A stretch of 64,000 nt of DNA from Gaeumannomyces sp. JS-464 (Eukaryota; Ascomycota; Sordariomycetes; Magnaporthales; Magnaporthaceae). Made by a program: the position numbers and the translations under genes. Of this stretch, positions 44,764 through 58,691 are shown one piece after another (positions within the stretch are counted from its first letter, which is position 1; each line of letters opens with the position of its first letter). A model generated the notes under the pieces. It had not been told where the DNA came from. It did not search any database and saw only the letters and a list, made by a program, of their open reading frames with translations. The stretch spans positions 2,294,001 through 2,358,000 of the forward strand of contig NGZR01000004.1 of assembly GCA_002197995.1 (NCBI GenBank). Direction: 5' to 3'.

Positions 44764-45540
44764 TTTCGCCCTCGCCTCGCGAACCTACAAGCCGAACGAT
44801 TCGAAACGCACAAAAAAACTGCAGGCCGGTTAAGCAGTTAGCACACATTAAACGAATAGCCGGCCGGCCGCCGCCGTTCACGCTATCCTCGGAACTTTTC
44901 GTCCTTTTTATCCACGTAATTCCTCCTGGTTAACCGCATCCTAACGATACGCATAGCGCAAATCTGGCTTACTTAAGCACGCTATGGCCTGCTTAAGCAC
45001 GCACGCGTAAAATTTTTTAAAGTTTTTAAGCGGTTTTGTTTGCCAGCCGTATTATGCACGCTTAACGTTCTACGAACTGGCAAACCGCGCAGCCTATCGT
45101 TTCGATACGCGATAAATATACAAGGAGCACACCGGGTTGGAATTAAGCCTTTTAGCCTCCGAACTTTTCTTTTTTCGGCCGGGCCCAGGGGGGGGACCAT
45201 TGCGGCACCTTCCCGATTAAACCCGGCTTTACTTTATTTCCGGCACTTTGCTGGCGACTGCTTCTTTACCACCCGCGGCACTTATTGCGCCGCCGCTGCG
45301 CTTAAAACGCCTAACGTTTATTCGCCCTACTGCCGATTGCCCGCTTACTAACAAGGAGCGCCGGAATGCGGCCCGATCTTCGTATGCTTTCGGGTTTAAC
45401 TTTGCTAGCCGCCTCGATAGCAACATATAGCTTAATGTTAAGCTTAGGTAGCGCTAGCACGTTATATGCCCCTTAAAAGGCAAGGACTGGTAAATCCCGA
45501 CTTACTAACGTTAAATATACTTACTTACTTACTTACTTAC
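44764..45540 (+). mobile_element. Non-autonomous LINE-tailed element (copy E), RIP-mutated
   Basis: Starts at TCGCCCTCGCCTCGCGAAC immediately after the LINE tail. It resembles the reverse complement of 17087-18170 over most of its length, with internal differences. It ends in the family tail plus (TTAC)n at 45520-45540. No coding domain found. Confidence 0.7.
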
Positions 45541-46989
45541 AAATCTTATCCGGACACGTAACTCCACGTGTTTTGCTGCGAGGCGGGGCACCACTTGGGC
45601 CCCTTCCCGTCCTGTTATCCTGCATGCTGGTCGTAACACTCCTATTGGGCTGCATAACAATTTGCGCAACGTTACCTCCGCAATTAAGGAATTTAATAGG
45701 TTGGTAACGGCTTTTACCAGCGGCTTAATGTTTATGCACAGTGAAAAAACCTTTATTTGTTACCCCCGAAAGTGCCTTAAATAAAGCGTTATCCACTAAG
45801 GGTACGCAGCTGGCAAACCCCGTCTTTTGACCCGAAGGTGGGACCAAAAAGGAATTAACCACCACTTGCTTCGACCCTAATAAACCCCTTTTTTAGCACC
45901 CGTAAATGGGCTAAAAGGGAACTAATTAAGGGCTTTTTTCAGCACTGCAAACCCCGTTTTTGCACCCTAAAAGGTGGTTTAAAAGGGAACTAATAGCGCT
46001 AATAACCCTCCAACGTACAGCGCTTTTAATAGCTAGGCCACCTTTCACGTTGTACTTTAAAACATAAACTTGGGTATTTATATAGCGCTCCCAAGCGCTA
46101 TTTGCCCCCTTTGCAATTTGGGTGCCCCCCGGCACCCCCTTGGGTTTTTTGTATTTAGGCGCTGCCTTAGCGCCGCTTGGGTAATTTGGTTAAACGCTAC
46201 CTTAGCGCCGCTTGGGCCTTCGGAGGTACTTATAAGGCGTTCCGCAGCGCTAATAAGCCTCGGTATTAGCGCTTTTTAACGCCTACTAGTAACTGTTACC
46301 ACCTTTTAGCAATTAGAATTTAGTGCTTTTAATTCCCCCAATCCGCCTTAACTCGCAACAAAAGTTACGGTCGTAATCTTGATTAAATAGCACCTTAAAC
46401 CAAAGGTTACAGGGCTTAATTAGTGCACAAGTTTAATGCACTTAGCGCTTAATCGGTCGCGCGATCTCGCAATCGCAAGGTTTTAATTAGGGTTTAATTC
46501 AGCACTCGATAAGCCACGATCCCTTGCTAGCTACTGGATCTCCCGGGCTTATAACCTGTAAAGATACAAGGTTTTAATTGGGGCGTGCTTGCGCTAATTA
46601 CAGTAATTAACAAGGTCACGTTTAGTTAGTACGGGCCTTGTCAAGCACTACAAATAGTGCTGGCAGGGCTCCAAGCTTAGTGAGTGGTACAGGCTTGTAT
46701 TGCAAGGAGGGGTCGCCAACTCGACTCCCTTATATACCCTCCGACATCGATCCCGCGGGCCCCCCGCCCAAAAGGGTTCCGGTGCTGCACGCGATTTTCC
46801 GAAAAATTATTTTGTATAGGGAAATCAAAAAATCGACCCACGGCCACCAAAGCCATCTTTGCGTTAGGCCTTTAAATTTGACTTATGCGTTTTTCACCCC
46901 TGCCTCGGCGCGTGCAGGGTAGGTAAATCAGGTAGCCTTACAACGGCTAACTTAGGCGCTATAGCACGTTGTGGGCCGACTTTGTGCAC
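45541..46989. other. Repeat-rich non-coding stretch
   Basis: No recognisable domain. It contains an LTR-like 87-bp block (45552-45638) and repeated motifs such as TTAGCGCCGCTTGGG near 46.17-46.21 kb. A frame at 46638-46922 has no family features. Probably further decayed LTR or non-autonomous elements. Confidence 0.5.
45552..45638. repeat. LTR-like repeat, copy 1
   Basis: About 87 bp, from GGACACGTAACTCC to CTGGTCGTAACA, resembling 52661-52755 in the same orientation. It ends TAACA, as LTRs in this window do. Confidence 0.55.
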
Positions 46990-49900
46990 AGATCCACAAA
47001 AGTACAGGGTAGGTAATACAAGGTAAGTAGTGCGGGGTAGGTAAGGTTTGTGCACCTAACTTTAGCTAAATACATTAGTTCCTTTTAACAGGTACTTTTA
47101 AGCCTATTTTTTTAGCTTATAGTTTAAATTTTTTTCGATTTCGTACTTTTGTTTTAGGTCGATTTCTATTAACTCGTTGCTTTTAAAGCCTGATAGCGCT
47201 AGTTCGAATAGGGAAATATAAAAAACCAGGTAGGATTTTATGGTTGGCGGTAATTAAAGTTTGTAATTTACGTTCGAAACCTTTTTTAGTATTTTAAAAA
47301 GTCCCAGTTTTTTATAGTTTAACTTATAGCTAGGTCGTTTTATTTTAATATTGCGTTAAAAAAGATAAACTTTGTTTCCCTTTTTAAAAGTCGATTTTTT
47401 CGATTTTTTTTATTTGCTTAAGTAGTTATGCGGTGCCGTAGCTTTTTTAGTTTTGTTTAGAAATGTTTATGCAGTTTAGTAAATTCGGTTACTTGTATTT
47501 TTGCTGTTAAGGCGTGTTTTCCTGCTTTGGGTTTTTTATATGCTGTAAGCGTAAACCCGTAGTTCGCATAAAACGGTGTAATTCCTATGCTTTTATAAAT
47601 TAAACTATTATAAGCGAATTAAGCCATAGGGAGTAATTGTACCCAGTTATTTTATATATAATTAACGTAATAACGAAAATATTATTCCATAGTTTAATTC
47701 GTTCGCTTCGTTTATCTATTTATTTTAAAGTGGTAAGCTGTAAATAAGGAGTGTTTTGCTTTTAGCAAAGCCGTAAGCCTTTTTTAAAATTTGCTTATAA
47801 ATAGCTTGTTTTTATTCGTAATTAAACGGATCAATGTGCCGTATTCCGCTATTACATGTTTAATAAAAACGTACGCTAACTTCGTAGCGTTGCTGCTTTT
47901 TTTATATGGTAAAAATAAAACGTATTTGGTAAGCTTATTTACTATTACTAATATATTGTCGTATTTTATTCCAGTTATTAGTTTTTTGGATTGGGAAAGT
48001 TTAATAACGAAATTTATAATAGCTTTTTGCTATGCTCCGTTCGGTGCCAGCAAAGGTTGCAATAACCCATATGGTTTATGCTTATTGGCTTTATTTTTAA
48101 TATAACTTTCGCATTTTTTTATTGCGTTTTATATTTTAGCTCGAGTTTTTGCGAATTTGTAATATTATCGTAGCCGTTTTTACGTTTTTTTTACGCTTTA
48201 ATGGCCGTATGCTAACTGGTTGTAAATTTATTAAATTTTTTTAGGGTTTAAACTTTTCCTTACCGGACCGTTTTAACGAATATCTTTTATGCTGGGATTA
48301 AAAATCCGTTCAGTTTTTCCGTTAGGATTATTCGTATTTTTTTAGGTATTGCAACCTAGTAGTTCGGTCGTCGGTTTAAGGCGTTCGCTTAGCCGTTTTC
48401 CGATTTTTTTCGGTATTCGATCCGGAGGTCGTAGTTTTGCAAAAACTCGCTTTAGCGAATTTATCGCTTATTTAAGTTTTTACTAATGGTAAAATGTGTT
48501 AGGTTTTTATAGTTCGTATATATTATAATTTAGTGCTTTGCTTCGTAAAAGTGCGGTCGCCACTTTTCGAATGTTCGAATTATTATTAAAAGTTTTTTAT
48601 CGTGGATTTGGTAATTTAACTTAGGTTTATTTAACTTTTGTAAAAAAAAACGCGCAAAAGTGCAACCGTTTTTAATCGTCCCGCTATTCGAGTTGGCCGC
48701 CGATCGTGTAATTCGACGCGTTGGTTTCGATTTCGAAAGGTTTTTTTGGGTTTGGAAATATTAACATTGGTTTTTTTTAATACAGCGTCCCGTTATTATT
48801 TAAAAGCTTTTTATTTTCGCTTTTTTTTTAATAAAACTGGTAGTTATTTTTAGTAAAATTCGTAAATAATATGGCGATTTTGCTATAATTACGGATAAAC
48901 CGTTTATAAAAGTTTAAAAAATTTAAAAACCCTCGTATTTTTGTAACGTTTTTAAATATAACCCATTTTTTAACTTTTTCGACTTTTTTAAGGTTTATGC
49001 AAACCTGTCCAAATGTAATTATAAACTTTAAAAAAGCGACTTTTTGCGAATGCTATTCGCACTTTTCTGGTTTAACAAAAAGCTTTGTATTAAGCAGTTT
49101 TTAAAGCATTTTATATACGTATTGCTTATGTTTTTCCATCGTTTTCGAAAAAATTAGGATATCGCCCAAAAACGCGAGGATAAAACCGTTAAAATACTCG
49201 CGTAATATATGGTTAATTATTTTTTAAAACGTGGTTAATGCATTAATAAGCCCGAAAGTTATTACTAAGGATTTATAACACTTAAGCTTTATTTTAAAAG
49301 CTGTAAGCCACTTTTAGCTTTTTTAATTCGTATTAAATAGTAAACTTTTTTTAGGTTTAAAACTGTAAAATACCGGGGTTTACCGAGCTTATCTCGCAAT
49401 TCGTTAATAAAAAGTAAAGGATATCGATTTTTAATCGTAGCCTCGTTTAATGGGCGGTAATCGATGCATATTCGCTTCGTTCCATTTTTTTTTTCTTTTT
49501 TATAAAATCCTGTATTTTATTAAAAAGTCGAAGCGTTTAATATATCCCTTTTATAAGTTTTCCTTTAGTTGTTTTTTTAGCACCTTTTATTATTAAAGGC
49601 TAAATTGGTATAGCTTTTAGTATTTAAATTGCGTTCCTAATTTAAGCTTAATTTTTAAATCGAACGGTTCGTATTTAAAAAGCACCGTTTTTAGGTTTTT
49701 CTTAAATAACTTTTCGTATTTATAATATTTTTTTAAAATACTCTCGCAAACCGTTTTAATTATTCGTAGTTTTTTTATTAAACTTATCCAGTGGCCTAAT
49801 TTATCCGTAAATTGTTTTTTTTTAAATTAAAGGATTTCGAAAATTACATTTTTTTCTTTTATATTTAATTTATTCAATATAATAATAACGTTTTCCTTAT

Positions 49901-52400
49901 TCCGGGTGCGTAATGTTATTAGCTGTATTTTTCGGTCGATTTATCCCTTATTATAAGCGACGGGTATTTTTTTAACCGTTTTTAATTAGTACGGTTAATG
50001 TTTCCGCTTTATAAAAATTCCATACCGTTTAACTGTTTATAACGATACGTAATCGCTTTATGCTTCGCAATCGATTATTATTTTAACCTTTTTCTTTTAA
50101 CATTCCATTCGAAACGTTAACAAATCGTATAGTTAATTCGATTTTGCTATCGCGAGGGTTTTTATCGGTTTTTCTTTTTTCCATTTCGTGCTTTCCGTTT
50201 AGGTGGTTTTTTTTAGTTTTTTAGTAAAAAGAACGAGTACCGTACGTTCGTCCTTTTATCCGGGTTAAACGGAACGTACGCTTACGTAATTCTTTAATGC
50301 TAAGCTTTCGCTTTTTATATTATATGCTTTTTGCATTTTATAATTTCGTATTTTTTTTAATCGAACGTTTTAATAACGTATAATATTAGGTATTGTTCGC
50401 TAAGTTTAAAAACTGCTGTAAATTTGCCGATTTGGGCTAATTTTTACCGTAGTAATTAAAATGCTAAACGGGGTTTAATTTTAAGTTTGCTTCCCAATTT
50501 TCATGGAAAAAAATTATATTTAAGTTTAAATTATAAGTGGAATTTGCATTTCTTATAAATGCATTTTGCTTAAAAAAGGTATAAATGTTTAAAATGTTTT
50601 ATATCGACGCTAAAGTGGTTTTTAAGGTTTAATGTAGCCTTTTTTTGGCTCGTTTACATTGTTAAACCGGTAATTAGCGTAATTAATTTTTTGTTAATCG
50701 CTAAACCACGATAAAAGTTGGCCGTTATTACCGTCCGTTAGGGTGGCGTAATGTAACGAACCATTTAGGTGTTTTAAAACCCTAACGTTTTAAAAGCATT
50801 TCGAAACGTTAAAAAGCGTAAAAGCGTTTTAGCTTTTTTAGCTTATTTAGCTTTTACGGATTATAAATGCAAAGGTTTCGCTTTTCGAGCCTTTTGCTTG
50901 CTTTTAAAACTTAGTTATTCCGAGGTTTTAGCTATTACGATTTACCTCGGCGTTAGTATCGAAATCCTTCGATTTTTAAAAAAAAATATATTTAGCTTAA
51001 AAGCTTTTTTCGAGCTTTTCCTTTTTTCAACCATTTGCTAAAGTTGCTCCTTTTTAAATCCTGCGAAAAACGGCGTCGTTTTTTCCTTCTAAGCTCGTAA
51101 TCCCCAAAGCGACGCGCTGCTTTTTTTCGCTATCGTATTCGAGCTTTACAGTTTTAAGCATATAAATGTTTCGTAATTTTTAAAAGTATTATCCGGTAGC
51201 CTTTTTATCAAATTAATATATAGCATATAACTCGTTATAGCAATACGTTTAACTAAACGCCGCCCCGAGGTATAATCCTTCCAATGTTAGGCTTTTTTAC
51301 GTTTGTTAAAAGTTAATTATTTGGCGGTTATTATTCCGCTAAAAGCAATTTATTTTAATATGGCCGGCTTAGCCGCATTTAAAGCATTTTCCGTTTTTCG
51401 GGTTTTGCTTTTGCTTTTTTTTACTGCTTTTATTATTAGTAAACGGCTTCCGCATTAAAATCCATAAAGTTTAAATGCGTTTTGTAAACCGTAATAAGTT
51501 ATTATTTAACCTTTTTTGGTTAACTTTATTACTTTATACCGCACTTTTAAAACCATGTCCTTTTTTTTTATTGCCGTTCGTATAATTTATCGCTAATGCA
51601 AATTGCGTTTTTAACGTAATCCGTAAAAAAACTCGGGGCGGTTTTACTTCGCGAGTTTATTTTTTACGTTTTCGCGTAATCCGTTGTAAAAGTGCAGCAT
51701 TAACGTGGTATTATTTTAGTTAAATTTGGTGCTAATTCGTTAAAAGTCCGTTGCGTATTTAATTATAACCTTTCGTTATTTAAAAGCTAGCAAGTTTTTT
51801 TCGGCGATTCGGGTTTCGTTAATTATTTTAAACATTTTTCCAACCTTTTCCCCGAAGGTTTCAAAGCTAGCGGAAATAATTTTGGTAGCTTTTTAACTAT
51901 TTTTATACCTTTTAAAATAATTATTCCAGGTTAATTAAACCCATTTTTTCATTTTGCCGTTTAATTTGGTAGCAACGTAAACGACTTTTTTATTCTCGCT
52001 TATAAATTGCTGTTTGTAAAATTTAAAATAGCTTTTGCATTTGGTAAAAAACCTTTTAAATTTGCCGTTTTTTTTCCGTAAAATCCGAAAACGGGAACTT
52101 ATACGTTTTAACCGCGATAAGCGTTTTGAAAGATAGCAATTTCGTGGTAAGCTGTTTTACTTCGGCTTAGCTTTTGTCGATTTCGTCCGTTATAAGTTTA
52201 AAAAGGTTAACGGTGTCGGTGGTTTTTTCGAAATCGTATTTAATACCGTTAAAAGTAAAAACCGTGGTTTTTTCCTTTTTAAGCTTATTACTGCTTGTTA
52301 TAATTGTATTATCCTTTTTTTAAAAAGGTATTAAATAAAATTAATTAAAATGTTATAATTAAAGGTTTGCTTTTAAAATAAGGCATTTTATAGGTGGAAA
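46990..52400 (-). mobile_element. Ty3/gypsy element (minus strand), heavily RIP-mutated
   Basis: On the minus strand the integrase C-terminal block typical of fungal gypsy elements is readable near 47.7-47.55 kb (NNWVQLLPMA, then YKSIGITPFYANYGFT). The reverse transcriptase is readable near 49.47-49.3 kb (KRICIDYRPLNEATIKNRYP). The Gag region should lie at about 52.3-51 kb. The strongest AT bias of the window is here. LTR limits are not resolved; boundaries are approximate. Confidence 0.75.
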
Positions 52401-52660
52401 GGATAATATCGCAAGTTTGGTTAATAAAAAAACACGTGATTTAAAAAAACAATTTAATTGTTTACCCCGGGGATACCTAAAAGCTAACTTAAGTTAACTA
52501 ATACCGAAACCTTAGTTAAAGTTATTTAAAACAAAAGGAAATCCATTTTTTATATATATGTTATTTATTTTTAATAACTTTTTTAAATTTGTAGTTTTGC
52601 CGCAAATTTACAAATCCCATTTGGATTTATTGCTTTATTACAAATCCACAAATCCTTTTT

Positions 52661-52755
52661 GGACCACGTAATTCCCCGTGCTTTAAAGCGAAATAAGGCA
52701 CCATTTAAAGCCTTTCCCGTTTTGTTATCCTAAAGCTTGCATGCTGGTTATAACA
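52661..52755. repeat. LTR-like repeat, copy 2
   Basis: About 95 bp, from GGACCACGTAATTCC to CTGGTTATAACA, resembling 45552-45638. It lies between the two divergent gypsy elements and may be the end of a 5' LTR of one of them. Confidence 0.5.
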
Positions 52756-52868
52756 AGTAGTACCTATTATTTCTCCTTTTAAGCTTTGGAAAGTATTACT
52801 TAGTTAAATTTTACCTCGCACTACTTTTTAATCGTCCAAACCGGTAAATTCTTATCGGCCGCGCTATT

Positions 52869-55800
52869 ATGGAACATTTTAAAAGCTCGCAGCCGGTTAG
52901 CACTAGGCCGATTGCGTTTAGCCCCGCTATTGCTAACGTTCCCCGGGAACCCGCGCCCGTCGCTTTAACTACTAAATTTAACAACGAGTCGTTCGAGGAA
53001 AAAAACGAGGAATTTTTTTTATGCAAGAAAAAAACCTTATTGCCTTTTTTTTTTTTTTTACAAAAGTAAGGTATTTCGAAAAGCTTTAGCGTTCCGCATT
53101 AAATAACTAAAAACAGCAAAATTACTTTTACCAGTTATATTAACTTTAATAGCCAGCTAATCGAACCCCCGGGATATAACCTTAAAGCCTGCGAAACTTT
53201 TAGGGTAATAGGATTAATAAAAGCGCGAAAATACGCTTATAAGCGATGCTTTCGGAGCGCTTATTTTTTATAAAGCGCTTTTTAATTTCGAACGCGCAAT
53301 AACTATAATAAAACCTTTGCCTTATTAAAAGCAGGTTACCACACCCCCCAAATGGGCCTTCGTAATTTAAAAAGGGTTTATCGACGCTTATAACGCTATT
53401 ATCGCTTTAACTAATAATGTTAGCTAAAACCGCTTTTGCGGACGGGAAAAAATCGCCGTTTTTAAAAGCTATTACGAGGTTATAGCTGTTTAATATAACG
53501 CTATTATTAGCTTTTTGCAAGCAGGATAAAACCTTTTTAAAAACCAGTAAAAATAGTTCCGTAACCAAATCGTCGCGAAAAGTTAAACCTTTGTTTAAAA
53601 AATTTAGGTTATAATCCTCGCCTTTACGAAAAACTAATAGGTTCGAATACAAGCTTTCGCTAAGCTTTAATACGTTATAAAGTAATAACAAAAACGCTTA
53701 ACGGCTTTAAACAACCAGTTTACAACCTTTTAAGTTAACGTCGAAACGTAAGCCGGATAAAAGGAAAACTAAATTGCCGATTTACAAACCTTACGCCCGG
53801 TAATTGAAAAGGCCGTGGCCGATTTCGCCGTTTAAATTAGGGCAGGATAAAACTTCGACGTTCGATTAGTGGTATCCAAAGTTATACGTTTTTAAACTAA
53901 AATAAGCCGCTTTTTAACCAAGTACTTTTCGTTAAATGCCGCCGCCCGAGCCTAAAAAACCATAAACCGTGCTTCGCCGCTATTAGCCTTAATAACTTTA
54001 CTACCGGTTAATAACCAAATAAAAACCCCCGTTTAACGACCGAAAATTTGCAAAAAGAATAAATCCGCCGTATTACTAATGCGGCCGTTTACCAGTTTAA
54101 CGCCGCGCAAATAAGGCCATACCATTTTGGGAGCTTTTCGAGCTAAGTAAAAGAACTTTTACGAGGCCCGTTAAAACGACCCTTTACAACCGCCGCCTTA
54201 AGCGGAAATCCCGACGACGATAGCGGGGACGATAGGGATAACCGCCCGCTAAAACGTACGCTACGACCGAAATTAAAGGACGACTTTTAAAATCCCATAT
54301 TAAAAGCTTTTATTACGGTTTTCGGCTAGGTATTACGATTAGCCGCCGTTAATATTAACCTAGTTTACCTTAATAAGCTTTTCATTTACGATAAAAAAAA
54401 CCCTATTTAAATTTAGGCTATAATAGCTCCTCGTTACGTCGTATATAAAAACTTATGCCGATAGTTGTTTTAAAAACGTAATAAAAATTAATTAAATGGG
54501 GTTACTTTTTACGGATAAGGTTTAAACGTAGCATTATTAACGGCTAAATATGGCAAAACGGTCGAACTTAATCGATTTATAACAAAGCTATGCCATTAAT
54601 TTTTAAAAACGATTTTAAAACGTTTTAAAATATTACCGTAACGTTAGGAAAATAAAAAAATTTAAATATTAAGGAAATATTTCTTAATATATAACGAACT
54701 TTTTTAATTTTAACGATGTTATTTAATGGGTTAAAATTACTTTTAAAAAATACATTTTACGGATTTTGCTAAAAAAAAAATTACTTGTATAGTTTACTTC
54801 CGTAACGGCGAAGTTTTAAAAACCGACGAGGATTTTATAACGGCTATTTTAAAAGCAGGAAAAATCCACGAAACGATATTTTAAAACCTTGGGTTATCAG
54901 TATTAAAAAGCGAACCCGCTTTAATATAAAAGCGCTCGAAGTTAAACTATCGCCCCGGCGGTAAACGCTTTAAAACAAACCTTTTAAATTAATTTTTAAA
55001 GCCCCCGAACGCCGTTAAAAGCACTTTAAAAGTAAAAAAGGATAACATTTGGGCTAATACTAAACTCGCTTTAAAAAGCATCGATTAGTAAAAAATAAAC
55101 GCAAAAAATGGCTAAAATTTCCTATTAACGCTATAGCAAAAACCAGCATTACATTTTAGCCTATTTTGCGAAAAAGAATGTTAAAAAAAATACCTTTCCA
55201 CGGCACCAGCGAAAGCGGCCGCCACCAGCTAAAAACGGCTATTGGAACGGGAAAAAAACGTTCCTAAAACAAATAAACGGGTTAAAATCGCAGCCGTTAC
55301 TTAATTATAACAAGTAACTTTTATCACAAACTGGTATTTTAAAAAACTCCCCGAATTAAACTTAAATTACTAATAAACCCGGATCGTTATAGTTAAAACC
55401 GGGGCCGGAACGGAAAAAAAACCTTATCGTAAATATATACATCCAGCTAAAAGGATAACTCGAAATCCCTATTCGAGTTTTTTTTAACTTAAAAAGCGAT
55501 ATTGCTGTTATTTCGGATAAAATTACGGTTTTATTATTTAAACACGTTATTAATAAGCTTATACCCCGGGTTATGGGAGCTTTTTACGAGGGCTTAATAA
55601 GGGTTAAAAAAAATAGCTCCTTTTAAATGTCACGTTACGATATTAAAATTACCGAACAGTAAAAACCTTCGAGGTTAGCCTTTTCGATTTTAATTTCGAC
55701 GTTTTTATGCTTTATAAATGGATTAAGGAATATAAACCTTTAAGGTTTTTCGAAAAACCAAAACACGTCTGGTTCAAATCGAAAAGATGCCGGAAATACA

Positions 55801-58660
55801 ACTGGTTAAAAGCCCGGAAGCCAAAAAACCCGCTGCCCGAAAACATCCTAACCACCGAACTAGCCATAATCGCTTTTATTAAATAACGCACGAGTAAACC
55901 GCAGGATTTTAAACCTTTTAACGAATTTGCTAATATGTTAAAAAAATTTAAGGAATTCCTTCTTATTATGTCAGCTAAAGCCGCAATACGCTTACCTGAT
56001 TACCAGCTTTAAAATTACGAAATTAACTTTAAAAAAAAGGGCTAAACCTATATAAAGCCCTTTATATTAAATAAACGTTAGGAAATTGGAAGTTTTTAAG
56101 CTTTAATTTTAAAAAAACTTGGAAATAGGAAAAATTCGTCGATTTACTTCCGTTATCAGCTCGCTTTTGCTATTTGCCGAAAAAAAGGACCTTTTGGATC
56201 TTTTACGACCCGTTATCGATTATAAGGATTTTAATTTTAAAACAATACCAATTCGCTGCTTTATTTTTTTTTAATTACCGAACTTTAAAATAAATTAAAA
56301 AGGCCAAATGGATAATAAAAATCGATTTAAAACCGGCTTTAACTTAATCTGCATTAAGGAAAGCTACGAACACTTTACGGCGTTTCGTTGCAAATATGAT
56401 TTTTTTAAGTACGCCGTTATACTAATGGGATTTATTAACGCTTTAGCTACTTTCCAAAGCCTAATAAACCATATTTTTATGGATTTAATTAACGCAAAGC
56501 TTTTGGTGTACTTAACGACCTTTTAATTTACGCGAAAACCGAAAAACAACACGATAAGCTAGTTCGAAAAGTCTTATAGCGTTTAACGGATTATAACCTC
56601 GCCGTAGCCCCCCGCAAATGCGTTTAGTTAACCTAAAAAGTAAAGTTTTTTTAAACACGTTATCGGCCTTAAAAGTATTTCCATATCCAATAATAAAGTT
56701 TAAGCTATTATCGATTGGAAGGCTTTTAAAACGTTAAAAAATTGCTAATCGTTCGTTAACTTCGTTAACTTTTACAAGCGATTTTATTAAAAGCTTTTCG
56801 TCTATTGTCCAACTTTTAATTACGGTTAATTCCTTTTTTAAAAGCTAATGGATTTAAATTAAAAACATGCAATAAGCTTTCGAATCGTTTAAAAAGCCAT
56901 TTGTATCGCCCTCGATTTTTCGGCATTTTAACCCGAAGCTTTTTGCATAAATGGAAACCGACGTTTTGGATTTCGCTTACGGCGCAATATTTTTTTAGCG
57001 AAACCTTGTTATAAGCAAGCTTTACCTTATCGCTTTTTACTCCCGCAAAATAACCGCGGCCGAAATTAACTACGAGATTTACAATAAAAAGTTCCTAGCA
57101 ATCGTCGATAGTTTTGGCAAATGGCGTTATTACTTCGAAAAAGCAAAATACCGGGTAAAAGTTTATACGGACTATTAGAACCTGGAATATTCCCTTACTA
57201 TTAAAATCCTTAACAAACGGCAAACCCGTTAAGTTTAACAATTAGCTAATTACAACTTTATAATTTATTATAAGCTTAGTAAGCAAAATAATAAGGCCGA
57301 CGTGCTTTTAAAATTATTTTAACATAGGTTTAAAAAAAGGGGGAGTAAAAATTAGCCGATTGCGACGATTTTGCAAAAAAAAACATTTCCCTAAACCTAA
57401 AACTGCGGTTTTAACAGCGGAAACCACGGGGCAAAATAACTAAAAGTCCTTATTCGTGCTCCTCGCATCCGCCAAATTTTGCAGCATTCCTATTATACAG
57501 TGGACTGCGAAGTTTACCGACAAAATCCGCAAAGCCGGCGAGTCGAATCCCAAGTACCAAAACCATTTAAAAGGACCGGGAAAAAACGAAACGGTAAAAA
57601 ATGGCCTTTTTTACCGCAAAAACAAGTTATAAATGCCCACGGTTTTGTAAAAAAAAAAAATCCTCGAATTCGAACACAATATTAAGGTCGCCGGGCATAT
57701 AGGGATGAATAAAACCCTCGAATTAGTTACTCGCCACTTTTGGTGGCCCGGCATCGATAGGGGCGTTTGGGAGTACGTACGGAATTGCTTAAAATGTTAA
57801 AAAAAATAAAGCCCTAAAACATGCACCATTTAAACCTTTTTAACTTATAAAACTGCATTACTAGCTTTAAAAAACTGTGGTTATAAATTTTATTACGGAT
57901 TTCCTTTTAAATAACGAGTGTAATTTAATTTGGGTAATAATAAACCTATTTACCAAAATGGCACATTTCGTACCTTTTAAAATAAAGGGAAAAAAACGGA
58001 TGATTTTATCCGTATATTTACTAAAAAATATTAACGATTGCATGGTATGCCATTGGATATTATTTCCAATACAAATTTCAAATTTATAAGCCATTTATAA
58101 AAGGATTTCCTTCGTTTGGTTAAAATTAAGCCTAAAATAAGCATTGCTTTTTACTTTTAAACGAATGAACAAATTAAAAAAATTAATTATTATTATTAGT
58201 CATACTGCCGTTATGTTTGTAAAAACCTCGGTGCCTCTGCTGTTTTTATATACATGTAAAAACCCTTGAACTCGTCTCCGGGTGCGGTCCGCATCCGGCT
58301 CGGTGGCCTGGGAGTAAAAACCATGTCTGCTCTTCGTATACGGTCCTTGCTGTGTTAAACAGTGGTGCCGTCTGCTTAGTTCCTGCGACTGCTTTTAAGG
58401 GTTCCATCGCGGAAGCGTCCTTGTGATCAATGGTGATAATAGGAAAGTACGCAAGGGAAAGACTGTAGGGAATGCATGTTGCGCTTGGGTAGCGCCCCGG
58501 TGCCGGGTCTTCTCTTTTTGTGGTAATGTTGGTAGTGGTGGTGTTGGTTCGGTTGGTTGCGGTGGCCTGGTTGTCCGCGTCCGAGGTTTCCCGGTCCCGC
58601 CTCGGTGCCTGGTCGCGTGGCTGCTCCGTGAGGTTCGGGGGTCGTGGTTGACGTCGGGTG

Positions 58661-58691
<31 letters not shown>

